Positions 53,723 through 64,000 are shown, counted from the stretch's first letter. The stretch is DNA of 64,000 bases from Stutzerimonas decontaminans (GCF_000661915.1 NZ_CP007509.1:3919501-3983500); one strand, 5' to 3'. Notes: generated from the letters alone by a model not told the origin. Program-made: numbers and translations.

Positions 53723-55945
53723 GTGTCTTCCAGCATTCTCCGCCTGGCGCTGCCCTCGCCCCTGCGCCGCCTGTTCGATTACTTGCCGCCGATTGGCATC
53801 GCGCGCGCCGCCCTGCTACCGGGCATGCGTCTGCGCGTACCGTTCGGCAGGCGCGAAGTGATCGGCATTCTGGTGGAGGTAACTGACCAGAGCGAGGTGC
53901 CGATGGAGAAGCTCAAGCCTGCTCTGGAACTGCTGGATAGCAAACCGCCCCTACCTGCCCCACTGTTCAAGCTTTGCCTGTGGACCGCGCAGTATTATCA
54001 GCACAGTCTTGGTGACACCCTCAGCTGGGCGCTGCCGGTGCTGCTGCGCCAGGGCGAACCCGCGGAGGCGCGCCAGGAGCGCTACTGGCGTTTGGTCGAT
54101 GGCGCGAGCCCTGACGATCCGCGGTTGGCTCGTGCACCCAGGCAGCGCGAAGCGCTGAAGGCCATCGCCCAGCATGCCCACGGCTTGCCGCATGCACTGC
54201 TCAGCAAGTTGCAGTTGAACAAGGACAGCCTCGACCTGCTGCTGGAAAAGGGCTTGGTGCGTATAGAGTCCCGCCGCAGCAGACCGTCGCGCGAGCACAG
54301 CGGGAGCTGGCTGCTGCAGGCCGAGCTGACACTCAACGCGCAGCAACGTGCAGCGTTCGAGGCCGTCAACGCCGGCCTTGGTGGTTTTCAGGCGTTCCTT
54401 CTGGCGGGCGTGACCGGCAGCGGCAAGACAGAAGTCTATCTGCAGCTGATCCATCGCGTGCTCGAGGCTGGCAAGCAGGCGCTGGTGCTGATCCCGGAGA
54501 TCAACCTCGGACCGCAGACGCTCGCCCGCTTCGAACAGCGCTTCAACGCACGGATCGCCCTGCTGCACTCCAATGTCAACGACCGTGAGCGGCTCGATGC
54601 CTGGCTCGCGGCCCGCGACGGCGAAGCTGACATCATCATCGGCACCCGCTCGGCGCTGTTCACGCCGATGAAGAATCCGGGACTGATCATCATCGACGAG
54701 GAGCACGACGCCTCCTATAAACAGCAGGAGGGCCTGCGCTATCACGCCCGCGACCTGGCCCTGCTGCGCGCACGCCAGGAAAATCTGCCGATCTTGCTCG
54801 GTTCCGCCACGCCGTCACTGGAAAGCCTGCACAACGCCCACAGCGGGCGCTACGCATTGCTCAAACTGACGCAACGCGCCGGCAACGCCCAGTCACCGCG
54901 ATTCATGCGCCTGGATGTGAAGAGTCGCCCACTGGATGCCGGCATTTCCGGCCCACTGCAACAGGCCATCGGCCAAACGCTTGCGGCCGGCCAACAGGTG
55001 CTGGTCTACCTCAACCGGCGCGGCTTCGCCCCCACCCTGCTCTGCCACGACTGCGGCTGGCTCAGCCAATGCCCGCGTTGCGACGCACGAATGACGTTGC
55101 ACCAACGCCACAACGAACTGCGCTGCCACCATTGCGGCCATGTCGAACGGCCCCCGCGCAATTGCCCGGACTGCGGGAAGGTGGACCTGCGCCCAGTGGG
55201 TGCCGGAACGGAACGTGCCGAGGAGCGCCTGGGCATCCTCTTTCCGGACTATCCGGTGCTGCGCATCGACCGTGACAGCACCGCACGCAAGGGTGCGATG
55301 GAGCAGATGATCGGCACCATCAACCGCGGCGAGCCCTGCCTGCTGGTCGGCACGCAGATGCTCGCCAAGGGCCACCATTTTCCGCGCGTCACGCTGGTGG
55401 CAATTCTCGATGCAGACGGAGGACTGTTTTCCGCGGACTTTCGCGCCAGCGAACGCATGGCCCAGCTCATCGTCCAGGTCGCCGGACGTGCTGGGCGGGC
55501 GGATGAACCGGGCAAGGTGATCATCCAGACGCACCTGGCCGACCACCCTCTGCTGGTACAGCTAACCGAGCAGGGCTACTTCGCCTTTGCCGAGCAGGCG
55601 CTGTCCGAACGCCGTGCAGCGGGGCTGCCACCTTTCAGCCATCTGGCGCTGCTACGCGCGGAAGCACAGAAACCCGGGCAGGCCGAAGCCTTCCTTGATG
55701 ATGCCTGCAGCCTTGCCGAACAGCTGCTCGAGCAACTGCAACTCAACGGAGTCGAACTGCTCGGTCCGATACCTGCTCCGATGGAGCGGCGTGCCGGGCG
55801 CTATCGGGCTCAGTTGCTGTTGCAGGGCAACGCCAGGGCGTCCCTGCACCGCCTGATGGGCGCCTGGGTGCCCATGCTCGAACAGCTACCCGGTGGCCGC
55901 GCCGTACGCTGGAGTGTGGATGTCGATCCGATCGATCTGTTCTGA
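53723..55945 (+). CDS. priA: Primosomal replication restart helicase PriA
   Basis: PriA reloads the replisome at collapsed forks. The 740-residue protein has the N-terminal 3' DNA-binding domain, a superfamily 2 helicase core with Walker A GVTGSGKTEVYL, the DEEH box IIDEEHDASYKQQ, GSATPSLES and QVAGRAGRADEPG, and an eight-cysteine zinc region (LLCHDCGWLSQCPRC and CHHCGH...CPDCG). The start GTG 53723 has AAGGA seven bases upstream and gives the family N-terminus (SSSILRLALPSPL). It is divergent from rpmE and precedes argS by 113 bases that hold a promoter. Confidence 0.95.
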   Translation: MSSSILRLALPSPLRRLFDYLPPIGIARAALLPGMRLRVPFGRREVIGILVEVTDQSEVPMEKLKPALELLDSKPPLPAPLFKLCLWTAQYYQHSLGDTLSWALPVLLRQGEPAEARQERYWRLVDGASPDDPRLARAPRQREALKAIAQHAHGLPHALLSKLQLNKDSLDLLLEKGLVRIESRRSRPSREHSGSWLLQAELTLNAQQRAAFEAVNAGLGGFQAFLLAGVTGSGKTEVYLQLIHRVLEAGKQALVLIPEINLGPQTLARFEQRFNARIALLHSNVNDRERLDAWLAARDGEADIIIGTRSALFTPMKNPGLIIIDEEHDASYKQQEGLRYHARDLALLRARQENLPILLGSATPSLESLHNAHSGRYALLKLTQRAGNAQSPRFMRLDVKSRPLDAGISGPLQQAIGQTLAAGQQVLVYLNRRGFAPTLLCHDCGWLSQCPRCDARMTLHQRHNELRCHHCGHVERPPRNCPDCGKVDLRPVGAGTERAEERLGILFPDYPVLRIDRDSTARKGAMEQMIGTINRGEPCLLVGTQMLAKGHHFPRVTLVAILDADGGLFSADFRASERMAQLIVQVAGRAGRADEPGKVIIQTHLADHPLLVQLTEQGYFAFAEQALSERRAAGLPPFSHLALLRAEAQKPGQAEAFLDDACSLAEQLLEQLQLNGVELLGPIPAPMERRAGRYRAQLLLQGNARASLHRLMGAWVPMLEQLPGGRAVRWSVDVDPIDLF

Positions 55946-55991
55946 CCAGGACTCGAAATGTCGACTTTTCCGGTACTAAGCGCCACGCAGC

Positions 55992-56021
55992 TTGAAGCGA
56001 GCCCCTTTGCGCCCCGATAAT
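55992..56021 (+). promoter_or_regulatory. Candidate argS promoter
   Basis: TTGAAG at 55992-55997 and GATAAT at 56016-56021 with an 18-base spacer, 37 bases before the argS start. Confidence 0.5.
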
Positions 56022-56058
56022 GCCGGGTTTTCGCGCACTCTTGCGGACCGAGCCGACC

Positions 56059-57798
56059 ATGAAAGACAGCATTCGCCACCTGATCCAGCAAGCCCTTGTT
56101 CGTCTGACTAGCGAAGGCGTGCTGCCCGAAGGGCTGACACCTGCTATCCAGGTGGAAAACACCAAGGACAAGAGTCACGGTGATTTCGCCAGCAATATCG
56201 CCCTCATGCTGGCCAAACCGGCCGGCCTGAAGCCGCGCGACCTGGCCGAGAAGTTGATCGCCGCGCTGCCGCAGGATGCGCAGGTCAGCAAAGTGGAAAT
56301 CGCCGGGCCGGGCTTTCTGAATTTTTTCCAGAACAGCGCCGCACTCGCCGAGCGCCTCGAGACGGCCCTGGCCGACCCACAACTTGCGGTACGCAAGGTC
56401 AACGCCACGCAGCGCGTGGTGATCGATCTGTCGTCGCCGAACCTCGCCAAGGAGATGCACGTCGGCCATCTGCGCTCGACCATCATCGGCGATGCGGTCG
56501 GCCGCGTGCTGGAATTCCTCGGCGACGAGGTGATCCGGCAGAACCATGTCGGCGACTGGGGCACCCAGTTCGGCATGCTACTGGCCTACCTCGAGGAAAA
56601 GCCGGCCGCCGCGGAAAGCGAGCTGTCCGACCTGGAACAGTTCTATCGCGCCGCCAAACAGCGTTTCGACGAGTCCGCCGAGTTCGCCGACCGCGCCCGC
56701 GAACTGGTGGTCAAGCTGCAAGCCGGGGACGCACAGTGCCTAAGCCTGTGGGCGCGCTTCAACGACATATCCCTGTCGCACTGCCAGAAGATCTACGATC
56801 GCCTCAACGTCAAACTGACTCCTGCCGACGTGAAGGGTGAAAGCGCCTATAACGCTGAGCTGGCAGGCATCGTCGATGCGCTGCGCGAGAAGGGACTGCT
56901 CACCGAGGACAACGGCGCCCAATGCGTTTTCCTCGACGAATTCAAGAACGCCGAAGGCAATCCGTTGCCGGTAATCGTGCAAAAGGCCGGCGGCGGTTAT
57001 CTCTATGCCACCACCGACCTGGCCGCCATGCGTTACCGCAGCCAGGTCCTGCATGCCGACCGCGCACTGTACTTCGTCGATCAGCGCCAGGCGCTGCACT
57101 TCCAGATGGCCTTCGAAGTGGCGCGCCGCGCCGGCTTCGTTCATGAAGGCATGCAACTGGAGCACATGGGCTTCGGCACCATGAACGGCGCCGACGGTCG
57201 CCCATTCAAGACTCGCGATGGCGGCACGGTGAAGCTGATCGACCTACTCGACGAAGCCGAGCAGCGCGCTTACGCCTTGGTTAAAGGCAAGAATCCGGAC
57301 CTCGACGAAACCGAGCTGCGCCAGATCGCCCGCGCCGTTGGTATCAGCGCAGTCAAATACGCCGACCTGTCCAAGCACCGCACCAGCGATTACCGCTTCA
57401 ACTTCGAGCTGATGCTGAGCTTCGAAGGCAACACCGCACCTTATCTGCTGTACGCCTACACCCGCGTGGCCAGTGTGTTCCGCAAGCTGGGTCAAGGCAT
57501 CGACGAGATCAGCGGGCAGATTCAGCTGCAGGCCGACCAAGAGCTCGCCCTGGCTGCCAAGCTCGCGCAGTTCGGCGAGGTGCTCAACAGCGTTGGCGAA
57601 AAAGGCGAACCGCACCTACTGTGCGCGTACCTGTACGATCTGGCCGGGTTGTTCTCCAGCTTCTACGAACACTGCCCCATTCTCAGTGCCGAGCAGGAGG
57701 AACAGAAGCAGAGCCGTCTGCGCCTGGCCGCCCTGACCGGCAAGACCCTCAAGCAGGGCCTGGAACTTCTTGGCCTGGAAACTCTGGAGCGCATGTAA
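56059..57798 (+). CDS. argS: Arginyl-tRNA synthetase
   Basis: ArgS charges tRNA-Arg. The 579-residue class I synthetase has the N-terminal Add1 domain ([20 protein letters not shown]), the HIGH-type signature in [15 protein letters not shown], a Rossmann core, [18 protein letters not shown] in place of a canonical KMSKS, and the DALR anticodon-binding domain ([18 protein letters not shown]). ATG 56059 ([13 protein letters not shown]) is the homologous start; ATG 56020 adds 13 untypical residues. The next gene begins directly after its stop (TAAGTG), so they are co-transcribed. Confidence 0.96.
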   Translation: MKDSIRHLIQQALVRLTSEGVLPEGLTPAIQVENTKDKSHGDFASNIALMLAKPAGLKPRDLAEKLIAALPQDAQVSKVEIAGPGFLNFFQNSAALAERLETALADPQLAVRKVNATQRVVIDLSSPNLAKEMHVGHLRSTIIGDAVGRVLEFLGDEVIRQNHVGDWGTQFGMLLAYLEEKPAAAESELSDLEQFYRAAKQRFDESAEFADRARELVVKLQAGDAQCLSLWARFNDISLSHCQKIYDRLNVKLTPADVKGESAYNAELAGIVDALREKGLLTEDNGAQCVFLDEFKNAEGNPLPVIVQKAGGGYLYATTDLAAMRYRSQVLHADRALYFVDQRQALHFQMAFEVARRAGFVHEGMQLEHMGFGTMNGADGRPFKTRDGGTVKLIDLLDEAEQRAYALVKGKNPDLDETELRQIARAVGISAVKYADLSKHRTSDYRFNFELMLSFEGNTAPYLLYAYTRVASVFRKLGQGIDEISGQIQLQADQELALAAKLAQFGEVLNSVGEKGEPHLLCAYLYDLAGLFSSFYEHCPILSAEQEEQKQSRLRLAALTGKTLKQGLELLGLETLERM

Positions 57799-58464
57799 GT
57801 GGCTGCAAGGAAGAAAGCCGCGCCCAAGCGGGGCGCCAGCCGTTATCAGGCGCCAGCCAAACAGGCCGTGCCGGGCTGGGTCTGGCTGGTCTGCGGCCTG
57901 GTGATCGGCGGCTTCATCATGTTTTTGATGAGCCTCGAGCCAGGCGGCGAAGAGGTCAAACGCACCAAGGAAGCCCCCAAGACGGCGATAAAGGAGCAGC
58001 CCAAGCGCACACCGACCAGCGAACAGCCGCCACGTCCGAAGTATGACTTCTATACGCTGCTGCCCGAGTCGGAAGTGATTCTGCCGCCGGAAGCCAAGCA
58101 GCCGGAGCCGCCCGCCAAGCCGGTAACGCCTGAGGAAGCGGCAAAGATCGACGAAGCCCGCGCGCAGGCCGCACTCAACGGCCAGGTGCCGCCGCCACCG
58201 CCCACCGTGGCCAAGGCACCGGTCACCCAATTCTTCCTGCAGGCCGGCTCGTTCCGCCAGCAGGCGGAGGCCGATCGGGTACGCGCGCAAATCATCCTGC
58301 TTGGCCAGGATGTGCGCGTGGAAAGCGTCAAGGTGCGCGACGAGCCCTGGTATCGCGTACTGGTCGGGCCCTTCGGCAGTCGCGAGCAACTGAACGCCGC
58401 GCAGAAGACGCTGGCCGCCAGCGGTTACAAGAATCTGCTGCTGCAACAGCGGCAAACGCGCTGA
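57799..58464 (+). CDS. FtsN-like SPOR-domain protein
   Basis: A 221-residue bitopic protein: a basic N-terminus (ARKKAAPKRGASRY), one membrane span (WVWLVCGLVIGGFIMFLM, about 27-45), a Pro/Glu/Lys-rich periplasmic linker, and a C-terminal SPOR domain (FFLQAGSFRQQAEADRVRAQ, PWYRVLVGPFGSREQLNAAQ). It resembles FtsN and the pseudomonad gene that follows argS. It probably acts in septal peptidoglycan remodelling. The start GTG 57799 directly follows the argS stop. The expected next genes hslVU are not here, and a terminator follows. Confidence 0.88.
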   Translation: MAARKKAAPKRGASRYQAPAKQAVPGWVWLVCGLVIGGFIMFLMSLEPGGEEVKRTKEAPKTAIKEQPKRTPTSEQPPRPKYDFYTLLPESEVILPPEAKQPEPPAKPVTPEEAAKIDEARAQAALNGQVPPPPPTVAKAPVTQFFLQAGSFRQQAEADRVRAQIILLGQDVRVESVKVRDEPWYRVLVGPFGSREQLNAAQKTLAASGYKNLLLQQRQTR

Positions 58465-58468
58465 ACGA

Positions 58469-58496
58469 AAAACGCCGGGTTTCGACCCGGCGTTTT
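58469..58496. terminator. Terminator after the SPOR gene
   Basis: AAAACGCCGGGT and ACCCGGCGTTTT form a 12-base stem around TTCG, with T residues after. It can serve both the SPOR gene and the convergent reductase gene. Confidence 0.92.
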
Positions 58497-58521
58497 CTTT
58501 ATCGCAGAAAGCCAACCTGTA

Positions 58522-59493
58522 TCAGGCTTCACGCGGTGCGTAGGCGAAGACGTCCGCGCGCATCTGATGCGGGTCCATCCCTGCCTCCACCAGCGCATCC
58601 AGCGTGCCATAGACCATCGACGGCGAACCGCTGGCATAGATATGCAGCGGTTTGAGATCGCTGAAATCCTCACGGATCGCTTCGTGCAGCAGGCCGCAGC
58701 GCCCCTCCCAACCGCAGACATCGCTGACCACCCGATGCAGGTGCAAATTGCTCATGCCCTGCCACTCGTCCCAATGCGGCAGCTGGTAGAAGTCTTCCGG
58801 CCGCCGAACTCCCCAGTACAGATGCACCGGATGGACAAAGCCGGCGGCGCGGCAATATTCGATCAGGCTGTGCATCTGCGCCATGCCGGTGCCAGCGGCG
58901 ATCAGCACCAGCGGGCCGTCCGGCAGCTCGGCCAGGTGCGTATCGCCGAAGGGCATTTGGATCCGGGCAAAGCCCTGTCGCCGCAGGAACGCCAGTAGCT
59001 CGATAGCGGACTCCTCGCGAGCCAGCACATGCAGCTCGAGCTCTCGACCACTGCCGGGCGCCGAGGCGAGGGAAAACGCCGACCACTCGCCATCCTCCCG
59101 TTGCAGCAACAGGTACTGGCCGGCGTGATAGCGCGGCTGTCGGCCGGCAGGCAGACGCAGACGCAGGCGCACTACATCGCCGCCGACCTCTTCGTAGCCG
59201 CTCAGCTGGCAGCTCAGCTCGCGCACTGGCAGTTCGCCGGGCGCCAGCACGCCATCCCAGAGCAGCACGCAGTCTTCCAGCGGCTCGGCCAAGCAGGCGA
59301 GCAGCTCGCCGTGATCGCGCACTTCGCCGGCCTGCCGCACACGTCCTTCGACCAACAGCGAAGCGCAGATATGGCAATTGCCGTTGCGACAGCTCTGCGG
59401 GCATTCGTAGCCCAGACGCCGGGCGGCGTCGAGGAATCGTTCGCCGGGCCGCACGTCGAGCACGGCGCCGGATGGCTGCAAGGTAACTTTCAT
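58522..59493 (-). CDS. Ferredoxin-NAD(P)H flavin reductase-like protein
   Basis: A 323-residue electron-transfer protein: an N-terminal plant-type [2Fe-2S] domain (CPQSCRNGNCHICAS with a fourth Cys in LLACLAEPL), then an FAD-binding domain (AGQYLLLQREDGEWSAFSLASAP, split) and an NAD-binding domain (LVLIAAGTGMAQMHSLI, LYWGVRRPEDFY). It is often annotated as a CDP-6-deoxy-glucoseen reductase, a name I do not support from context. It is next to ubiD, where E. coli has the flavin reductase gene fre, so a flavin-reducing role is plausible. I start at ATG 59493; GTG 59499 is two codons upstream. Confidence 0.85.
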   Translation of the reverse strand: MKVTLQPSGAVLDVRPGERFLDAARRLGYECPQSCRNGNCHICASLLVEGRVRQAGEVRDHGELLACLAEPLEDCVLLWDGVLAPGELPVRELSCQLSGYEEVGGDVVRLRLRLPAGRQPRYHAGQYLLLQREDGEWSAFSLASAPGSGRELELHVLAREESAIELLAFLRRQGFARIQMPFGDTHLAELPDGPLVLIAAGTGMAQMHSLIEYCRAAGFVHPVHLYWGVRRPEDFYQLPHWDEWQGMSNLHLHRVVSDVCGWEGRCGLLHEAIREDFSDLKPLHIYASGSPSMVYGTLDALVEAGMDPHQMRADVFAYAPREA

Positions 59494-59566
59494 GTGCACG
59501 TCTTATCAGTGAACGGGATGACCCGCCAAGGCTTCGGGCGGGCTCGGGCCCGCCTCTTCGGTTATG

Positions 59567-61033
59567 TCAGTCGATACCCAGCTGCGACCAGAGTTCATCG
59601 ACCCGCTGCTTCACCGCCGAATCCTGGACGATGGCTCGCCCCCACTCGCGGTTAGTCTCGCCCGGCCATTTGTGGGTGGCATCCAGGCCCATCTTCGAGC
59701 CCAGCCCTGAGATTGGCGAGGCGAAATCCAGATAGTCGATCGGTGTATTGTCGATCATCACCGTGTCGCGTTTGGGATCCATGCGCGTGGTGATGGCCCA
59801 GATCACGTCGTTCCAGTCGCGGGCATTGATGTCGTCATCGGTGACGATGACGAACTTGGTGTACATGAACTGGCGCAGGAAGCTCCACACCCCCAGCATG
59901 ACCCGCTTGGCGTGACCGGGATACTGCTTCTTCATCGTCACCACAGCCATACGGTAGGAGCAGCCTTCCGGCGGCAGATAGAAGTCGACGATTTCCGGGA
60001 ACTGCTTCTGCAGGATCGGCACGAACACCTCGTTCAGCGCCACGCCGAGAATCGCCGGCTCGTCTGGCGGTCGACCGGTATAGGTGCTGTGGTAGATCGG
60101 ATTCTTGCGATGGGTAATGCGCTCGACCGTGAACACCGGAAAACGGTCGACCTCGTTGTAGTAGCCGGTATGGTCGCCGTAAGGCCCCTCGTCGGCCATC
60201 TCGCCCGGATGGATATGCCCCTCGAGGACGATTTCCGCGTACGCCGGCACCTGCAGACCGGAGCCGATCGCCTTGACCAGTTCGGTGCGCGAGCCACGCA
60301 AAAGACCGGCGAAGGCATATTCGGAGAGCGTATCGGGTACCGGCGTGACCGCGCCGAGAATCGTCGCCGGATCGGCACCCAGGGCCACTGCCACCGGATA
60401 CGGGCGATCCGGGTACTTCTCGCACCACTCACGAAAATCCAGCGCCCCGCCGCGATGGCTGAGCCAGCGCATGATCACTTTATTGCGACCGATAACCTGC
60501 TGGCGGTAGATGCCGAGGTTCTGCCGTTCCTTGTTCGGCCCCTTGGTGATGGTCAGGCCCCAGGTGATCAGCGGCGCCGCGTCACCCGGCCAGCAGTGCT
60601 GTACGGGGATTGTCCCCAGGTCGACGTCATCGCCTTCGATGATCACTTCCTGGCAGGGCGCATCCTTGAGCACCTTGGGTGCCATGCTGATGACCTTCTT
60701 GTAGATCGGCAGCTTGCTCCAGGCATCCTTCAGCCCCTTCGGTGGCTCCGGCTCCTTGAGGAACGCCAACAGCTTGCCGATCTCACGCAGTTCGGAGACG
60801 TCTTCCGCGCCCATGCCGAGGGCAACCCGCTGTGGCGTGCCAAACAGGTTGCCGAGCACCGGCATGTCGAAACCGGTAGGGTTTTCGAACAACAGCGCCG
60901 GGCCTTGCTTGCGCAGCGTTCGGTCGCAGATTTCGGTCATTTCCAGAACAGGAGAAACGGCGGCGGTAACGCGCTTGAGCTCACCACGTTTTTCCAGGCC
61001 GCTGATAAAGTCGCGCAGATCGCGATACTGCAT
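59567..61033 (-). CDS. ubiD: 4-hydroxy-3-polyprenylbenzoate decarboxylase UbiD
   Basis: UbiD decarboxylates the polyprenyl-hydroxybenzoate intermediate of ubiquinone synthesis with prenylated FMN from UbiX. The 488-residue protein has [18 protein letters not shown] for cofactor and metal binding, [21 protein letters not shown] with the catalytic glutamates and the late [21 protein letters not shown] block, each quoted in part. ATG 61033 ([11 protein letters not shown]) has GAGG upstream and is the homologous start. It lies between rho and the flavin reductase gene on the same strand; rho has its own terminator. Confidence 0.95.
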   Translation of the reverse strand: MQYRDLRDFISGLEKRGELKRVTAAVSPVLEMTEICDRTLRKQGPALLFENPTGFDMPVLGNLFGTPQRVALGMGAEDVSELREIGKLLAFLKEPEPPKGLKDAWSKLPIYKKVISMAPKVLKDAPCQEVIIEGDDVDLGTIPVQHCWPGDAAPLITWGLTITKGPNKERQNLGIYRQQVIGRNKVIMRWLSHRGGALDFREWCEKYPDRPYPVAVALGADPATILGAVTPVPDTLSEYAFAGLLRGSRTELVKAIGSGLQVPAYAEIVLEGHIHPGEMADEGPYGDHTGYYNEVDRFPVFTVERITHRKNPIYHSTYTGRPPDEPAILGVALNEVFVPILQKQFPEIVDFYLPPEGCSYRMAVVTMKKQYPGHAKRVMLGVWSFLRQFMYTKFVIVTDDDINARDWNDVIWAITTRMDPKRDTVMIDNTPIDYLDFASPISGLGSKMGLDATHKWPGETNREWGRAIVQDSAVKQRVDELWSQLGID

Positions 61034-61112
61034 GCTTGAGCCTCGCATGGGCCGGCAGGTCGGGGCGCAAAGTTTAGCGCCCGCGTCGGGTTTTCCAAAA
61101 CCTGCAGACAGA

Positions 61113-61137
61113 CAAAGGCCGGGTTTCCCCGGCCTTG
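61113..61137 (-). terminator. Terminator of rho
   Basis: AAGGCCGGG and CCCGGCCTT form a nine-base stem around a short loop, with TTTG on the minus-strand 3' side. It lies 19 bases after the rho stop. Confidence 0.75.
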
Positions 61138-61155
61138 TTGGCAACGACGAGTCGC

Positions 61156-62415
61156 TTACTTACGCTTCATGGACATGAAGAATTCGTCGTTGGTCTTGGT
61201 GTCCTTGAGCTTGTCGAGCAGGAACTCGATGGCGGCGCTCTCGTCCATCGGGTGCAGCAGCTTGCGCAGAATCCAGATGCGCTGCAGCTCTTCTTCGCTG
61301 GTCAGCAGCTCTTCGCGACGAGTACCCGAACGGTTGATGTTGATGGCCGGGAATACGCGCTTCTCAGCGATGCGGCGATCGAGCTGAAGCTCGAGGTTGC
61401 CGGTGCCCTTGAATTCCTCGTAGATCACCTCGTCCATCTTCGAGCCGGTTTCCACCAGCGCGGTGGCGAGAATGGTCAGCGAACCGCCTTCCTCGATGTT
61501 GCGGGCGGCACCGAAGAAACGCTTGGGCTTCTCCAGGGCGTGGGCATCGACACCACCAGTGAGCACTTTGCCGGAGCTTGGAATCACGGTGTTGTAGGCA
61601 CGCGCCAGACGGGTGATGGAGTCGAGCAGGATGACCACGTCCTTCTTGTGCTCGACCAGGCGCTTGGCCTTCTCGATGACCATTTCGGCAACCTGCACGT
61701 GACGGGTTGGCGGCTCGTCGAAGGTCGAGGCGACCACTTCGCCGCGCACGGTGCGCTGCATCTCGGTCACTTCTTCCGGGCGCTCGTCGATCAGCAGGAC
61801 GATCAGGTGGCATTCGGGATTGTTGCGGGTGATGTTGCTGGCGATGTTCTGCAGCATGATCGTCTTGCCCGCTTTCGGCGGTGCGACGATCAGGCCACGC
61901 TGGCCCTTGCCGATCGGCGCACAGAGGTCAATCACGCGACCAGTGAGGTCTTCGGTGGAACCGTTGCCGGCTTCCATCTTCAGACGCTGGTTGGCGAACA
62001 GCGGCGTCAGGTTCTCGAAGAGAATCTTGTTCTTCGCGTTCTCCGGTCGGTCGTAGTTGATCGAGTCGACCTTGAGCAGGGCGAAGTAGCGCTCGCCTTC
62101 CTTGGGAGGGCGAATTTTGCCGATGATGGTGTCACCGGTGCGCAGGTTGAAGCGACGAATCTGGCTCGGCGAGACATAGATGTCGTCCGGGCCCGCCAGA
62201 TACGAGGAATCCGCGGAGCGCAGGAAGCCGAAGCCGTCCTGGAGAATCTCCAGCACGCCATCACCGGAGATTTCCTCGCCGCTTTTAGCGTGCTTCTTGA
62301 GCAGGGAGAAAATCACGTCCTGCTTGCGCGAACGGGCCATGTTGTCGATGCCCATCTGTTCGGCCATTTCCAGCAGTTCGGTGATGGGCTTTTGCTTGAG
62401 TTCAGTCAGATTCAT
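61156..62415 (-). CDS. rho: Transcription termination factor Rho
   Basis: Rho is the hexameric RNA helicase that ends transcription. The 419-residue protein has the N-terminal helix bundle ([20 protein letters not shown]), the RNA-binding cold-shock-like domain with GFGFLRS, Walker [16 protein letters not shown], Walker [17 protein letters not shown], the Q loop and the R loop near [12 protein letters not shown]. Length and ending (FFMSMKRK) match other Rho proteins exactly. It lies downstream of trxA on the same strand with a 230-base gap, which may hold an autoregulated leader. Confidence 0.97.
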   Translation of the reverse strand: MNLTELKQKPITELLEMAEQMGIDNMARSRKQDVIFSLLKKHAKSGEEISGDGVLEILQDGFGFLRSADSSYLAGPDDIYVSPSQIRRFNLRTGDTIIGKIRPPKEGERYFALLKVDSINYDRPENAKNKILFENLTPLFANQRLKMEAGNGSTEDLTGRVIDLCAPIGKGQRGLIVAPPKAGKTIMLQNIASNITRNNPECHLIVLLIDERPEEVTEMQRTVRGEVVASTFDEPPTRHVQVAEMVIEKAKRLVEHKKDVVILLDSITRLARAYNTVIPSSGKVLTGGVDAHALEKPKRFFGAARNIEEGGSLTILATALVETGSKMDEVIYEEFKGTGNLELQLDRRIAEKRVFPAININRSGTRREELLTSEEELQRIWILRKLLHPMDESAAIEFLLDKLKDTKTNDEFFMSMKRK

Positions 62416-62596
62416 AGAAAGAGTCAGGAAGGATGTAGAAAGCGATTAGCTTGAGAAGCCGCGCAGCAAGAGACGAACAGGTTCGTTGTGCTTTATGAGG
62501 CTGAAGTGCGTCGGCGACGGCGTGCAGAGGGCGACGGAAGAATGCGTCGCGAGGCCGAATTTAGCACCGCGCAGACGAAGCGTCCACCCTGCCGAT

Positions 62597-62626
62597 AAAA
62601 AAAGCCCCCGCGTCTGCGGGGGCTTT
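62597..62626 (-). terminator. Terminator of trxA
   Basis: AAAGCCCCCGC and GCGGGGGCTTT form an 11-base stem around GTCT; on the minus strand a long T run follows. It separates trxA from rho. Confidence 0.93.
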
Positions 62627-62645
62627 GCAAGGAACGACGGCGAAC

Positions 62646-62972
62646 TCAGATGTTGCTGTCGAGGAACGCTGCCAGCTGCGACTTGGACAGCGCGCCGACC
62701 TTGGTGGCCTCGACGTTGCCGTTCTTGAACAGCATCAGCGTCGGAATACCACGCACGCCATACTTGGGCGGGGTCTCCTGGTTTTCGTCGATATTGAGTT
62801 TGCAAACCTTCAGACGGCCTTCGTAGTCCTTGGCGATCTCGTCGAGTACCGGCGCGATCATCTTGCAGGGGCCACACCATTCAGCCCAGTAGTCGACCAG
62901 TACGGGACCGTCGGCCTGGAGGACGTCCTGCTCGAAACTGCTGTCGCTGACATTGTTGATGTATTCGCTCAT
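62646..62972 (-). CDS. trxA: Thioredoxin 1 (TrxA)
   Basis: The main cytoplasmic thioredoxin, 108 residues, with the active site [10 protein letters not shown] (C33 and C36), the buried aspartate region VLVDYWAEW and the cis-proline loop [12 protein letters not shown] 62972 ([13 protein letters not shown]) is the homologous start, preferred to an in-frame ATG at 63065. It is located upstream of rho and divergent from ppx, a conserved group in gammaproteobacteria. It differs from TrxC at 12569 by the lack of the N-terminal zinc motif. Confidence 0.97.
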   Translation of the reverse strand: MSEYINNVSDSSFEQDVLQADGPVLVDYWAEWCGPCKMIAPVLDEIAKDYEGRLKVCKLNIDENQETPPKYGVRGIPTLMLFKNGNVEATKVGALSKSQLAAFLDSNI

Positions 62973-63186
62973 GGATTTTCTCCAGGGTCGGAACGGAAAG
63001 GTCGCCATCATAGCCCTACTGGGAGCGGACCGAAAGCCGCAGACCCGCCAGCGAGCGACGAGCACCCGCTCCTGGCCGCGAGGTGCGGCGACGACTGCGT
63101 TGGCGGATGGAGATGATCATGTCAGGATGTCGGGGTTTTGCATCGAGACCGCCTAATGCGCCAGAACACCGCTGAGACCTTTCCCA

Positions 63187-64000
63187 TGATCGCCGCCCTG
63201 GATCTGGGCTCGAACAGTTTTCATATGGTGCTCGCCCGCACCGCCAACGGCGAAATGCGCATCCTCGAACGCCTCGGCGAAAAGGTCCAGCTGGCCGCAG
63301 GCATCGACGACAATCGCCTGCTCGACGAAGCTGCCATGCAGCGCGGACTGGACTGCCTGCGGCGCTTCGCCCAACTGGTCAATCATCTGCCGCAGGGCGC
63401 CGTGCGTATTGTCGGCACCAACGCCCTACGCGAAGCACGCAATCGCGCCACGTTCATTCGTCGCGCCGAAGAGATCGTCAATCATCAGGTCGAAGTCATC
63501 TCCGGCCGTGAAGAGGCCCGCCTGATCTACCTCGGCGTATCGCACACCATTCCCGCTAGCCAGGGTCGCCGCCTGGTCGCAGACATCGGCGGTGGCAGCA
63601 CCGAATTCATCATTGGCGAAGGCTTCGAGTCGCAACTGCGCGAAAGCCTGCAGATGGGCTGCGTGAGCTACACCCAACGTTTCTTCCGTGACGGCAAGAT
63701 CACCCCGGCACGCTATGCCCAGGCTTACACCGCGGCACGGGTCGAGCTGATGGGAATCGAGCATGGCCTGCGCCGGCTTGGCTGGCAGGAATCCATCGGC
63801 GCGTCCGGTACCATCCGTGCCGTAGGGCTGGCCATCAAGAGCGGCGGTTTTGGCAGTGGCGAGGTCAACGTCGAAGGGCTGGGCTGGCTCAAACGCAAGC
63901 TGTTCAAGCTCGGCGACGTAGAGAAGATCGACATCGACGGCGTCAAGCCGGACCGCCGCGGCGTGTTTCCGGCGGGCCTGGCGATTCTTGAGGCGATCTT
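63187..64000 (+). CDS. ppx: Exopolyphosphatase Ppx/GppA (3' end outside window)
   Basis: Ppx removes terminal phosphates from polyphosphate; the close relative GppA hydrolyses pppGpp. The 271 codons present run open to the window end and contain the ASKHA motifs [58 protein letters not shown] and [11 protein letters not shown]. The start ATG 63187 is chosen because the upstream ATG at 63156 is in another frame and an in-frame stop lies at 63154. The trxA-ppx divergence matches other pseudomonads, which favours Ppx. The C-terminal HD-like half is outside the window. Confidence 0.92.

Noticed and set aside
61135-62454. 439-codon plus-strand frame antisense to rho
   Set aside because: Antisense shadow of an almost invariant gene; its length follows from Rho codon use.

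Overview
The window looks like a chromosomal segment of a high-GC gammaproteobacterium of the Pseudomonas/Stutzerimonas (P. stutzeri) type. The proteins read as close relatives of Pseudomonas housekeeping proteins, and the gene orders folB/plsY/tsaD/rpsU-dnaG-rpoD, ponA/pilMNOPQ-aroKB-damX-gltBD-hemE and rho/trxA/ppx are the pseudomonad ones. This assignment rests on recognition by eye, not on a database search.

Layout. 1-6366: folB (partial), plsY, tsaD, then the macromolecular-synthesis operon rpsU-dnaG-rpoD. 6395-9139: a tRNA-Ile2(CAU) gene split in its anticodon loop by a 2.6-kb group II intron that encodes an LtrA-like reverse transcriptase/maturase and carries a second, complete CAU-anticodon tRNA in its non-coding RNA part. 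9341-13006: an SLC13-type transporter, metY and trxC. 13090-30013: a 17-gene, tightly overlapping aryl polyene (APE) pigment cluster holding a type II polyketide/fatty-acid-like synthase, a ligase-dehydratase fusion, an ammonia-lyase, a flavin halogenase-like enzyme, glycosyl- and acyltransferases and an MMPL/LolA-like export set. 30137-32842: a small unknown protein, a LysR regulator and a divergent MFS efflux gene. 32861-51009: hemE, gltD, gltB, damX, aroB, aroK, pilQPONM (all minus strand) and the divergent ponA. 51077-58496: maeB, a secreted nuclease, rpmE, then priA, argS and an FtsN-like SPOR protein. 58522-64000: a ferredoxin-flavin reductase, ubiD, rho, trxA and the start of ppx.

The most unusual object is the split tRNA. 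The intron's EBS1 is perfectly complementary to the seven-base anticodon loop, EBS2 pairs with the adjoining 5' anticodon-stem strand, and the delta base matches the first base of the 3' exon, so the element is built for this target. The internal tRNA (6917-6992) folds into a canonical cloverleaf with encoded CCA, the same CAU loop, and the C4-G69/C5-G68 pairs expected of a TilS (lysidine) substrate. It differs from the host tRNA where EBS2 and delta would pair. The simplest inference is that the intron carries a retrohoming-resistant replacement for the tRNA it breaks, and that releasing this tRNA and splicing the host tRNA compete on the same transcript.

The APE cluster should make a membrane-anchored, conjugated aryl polyene. 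The ammonia-lyase and ligase would supply and load an aryl starter; ApeC/O/R, ApeQ and the ApeI/ApeP dehydratases would elongate it; acyl- and glycosyltransferases would attach it; and LolA-like, MMPL and lipoprotein components would move it to the outer membrane. No intergenic stretch over 300 bases was found outside the intron; its 638-base 5' RNA region (6479-7116) is described under the intron entries.
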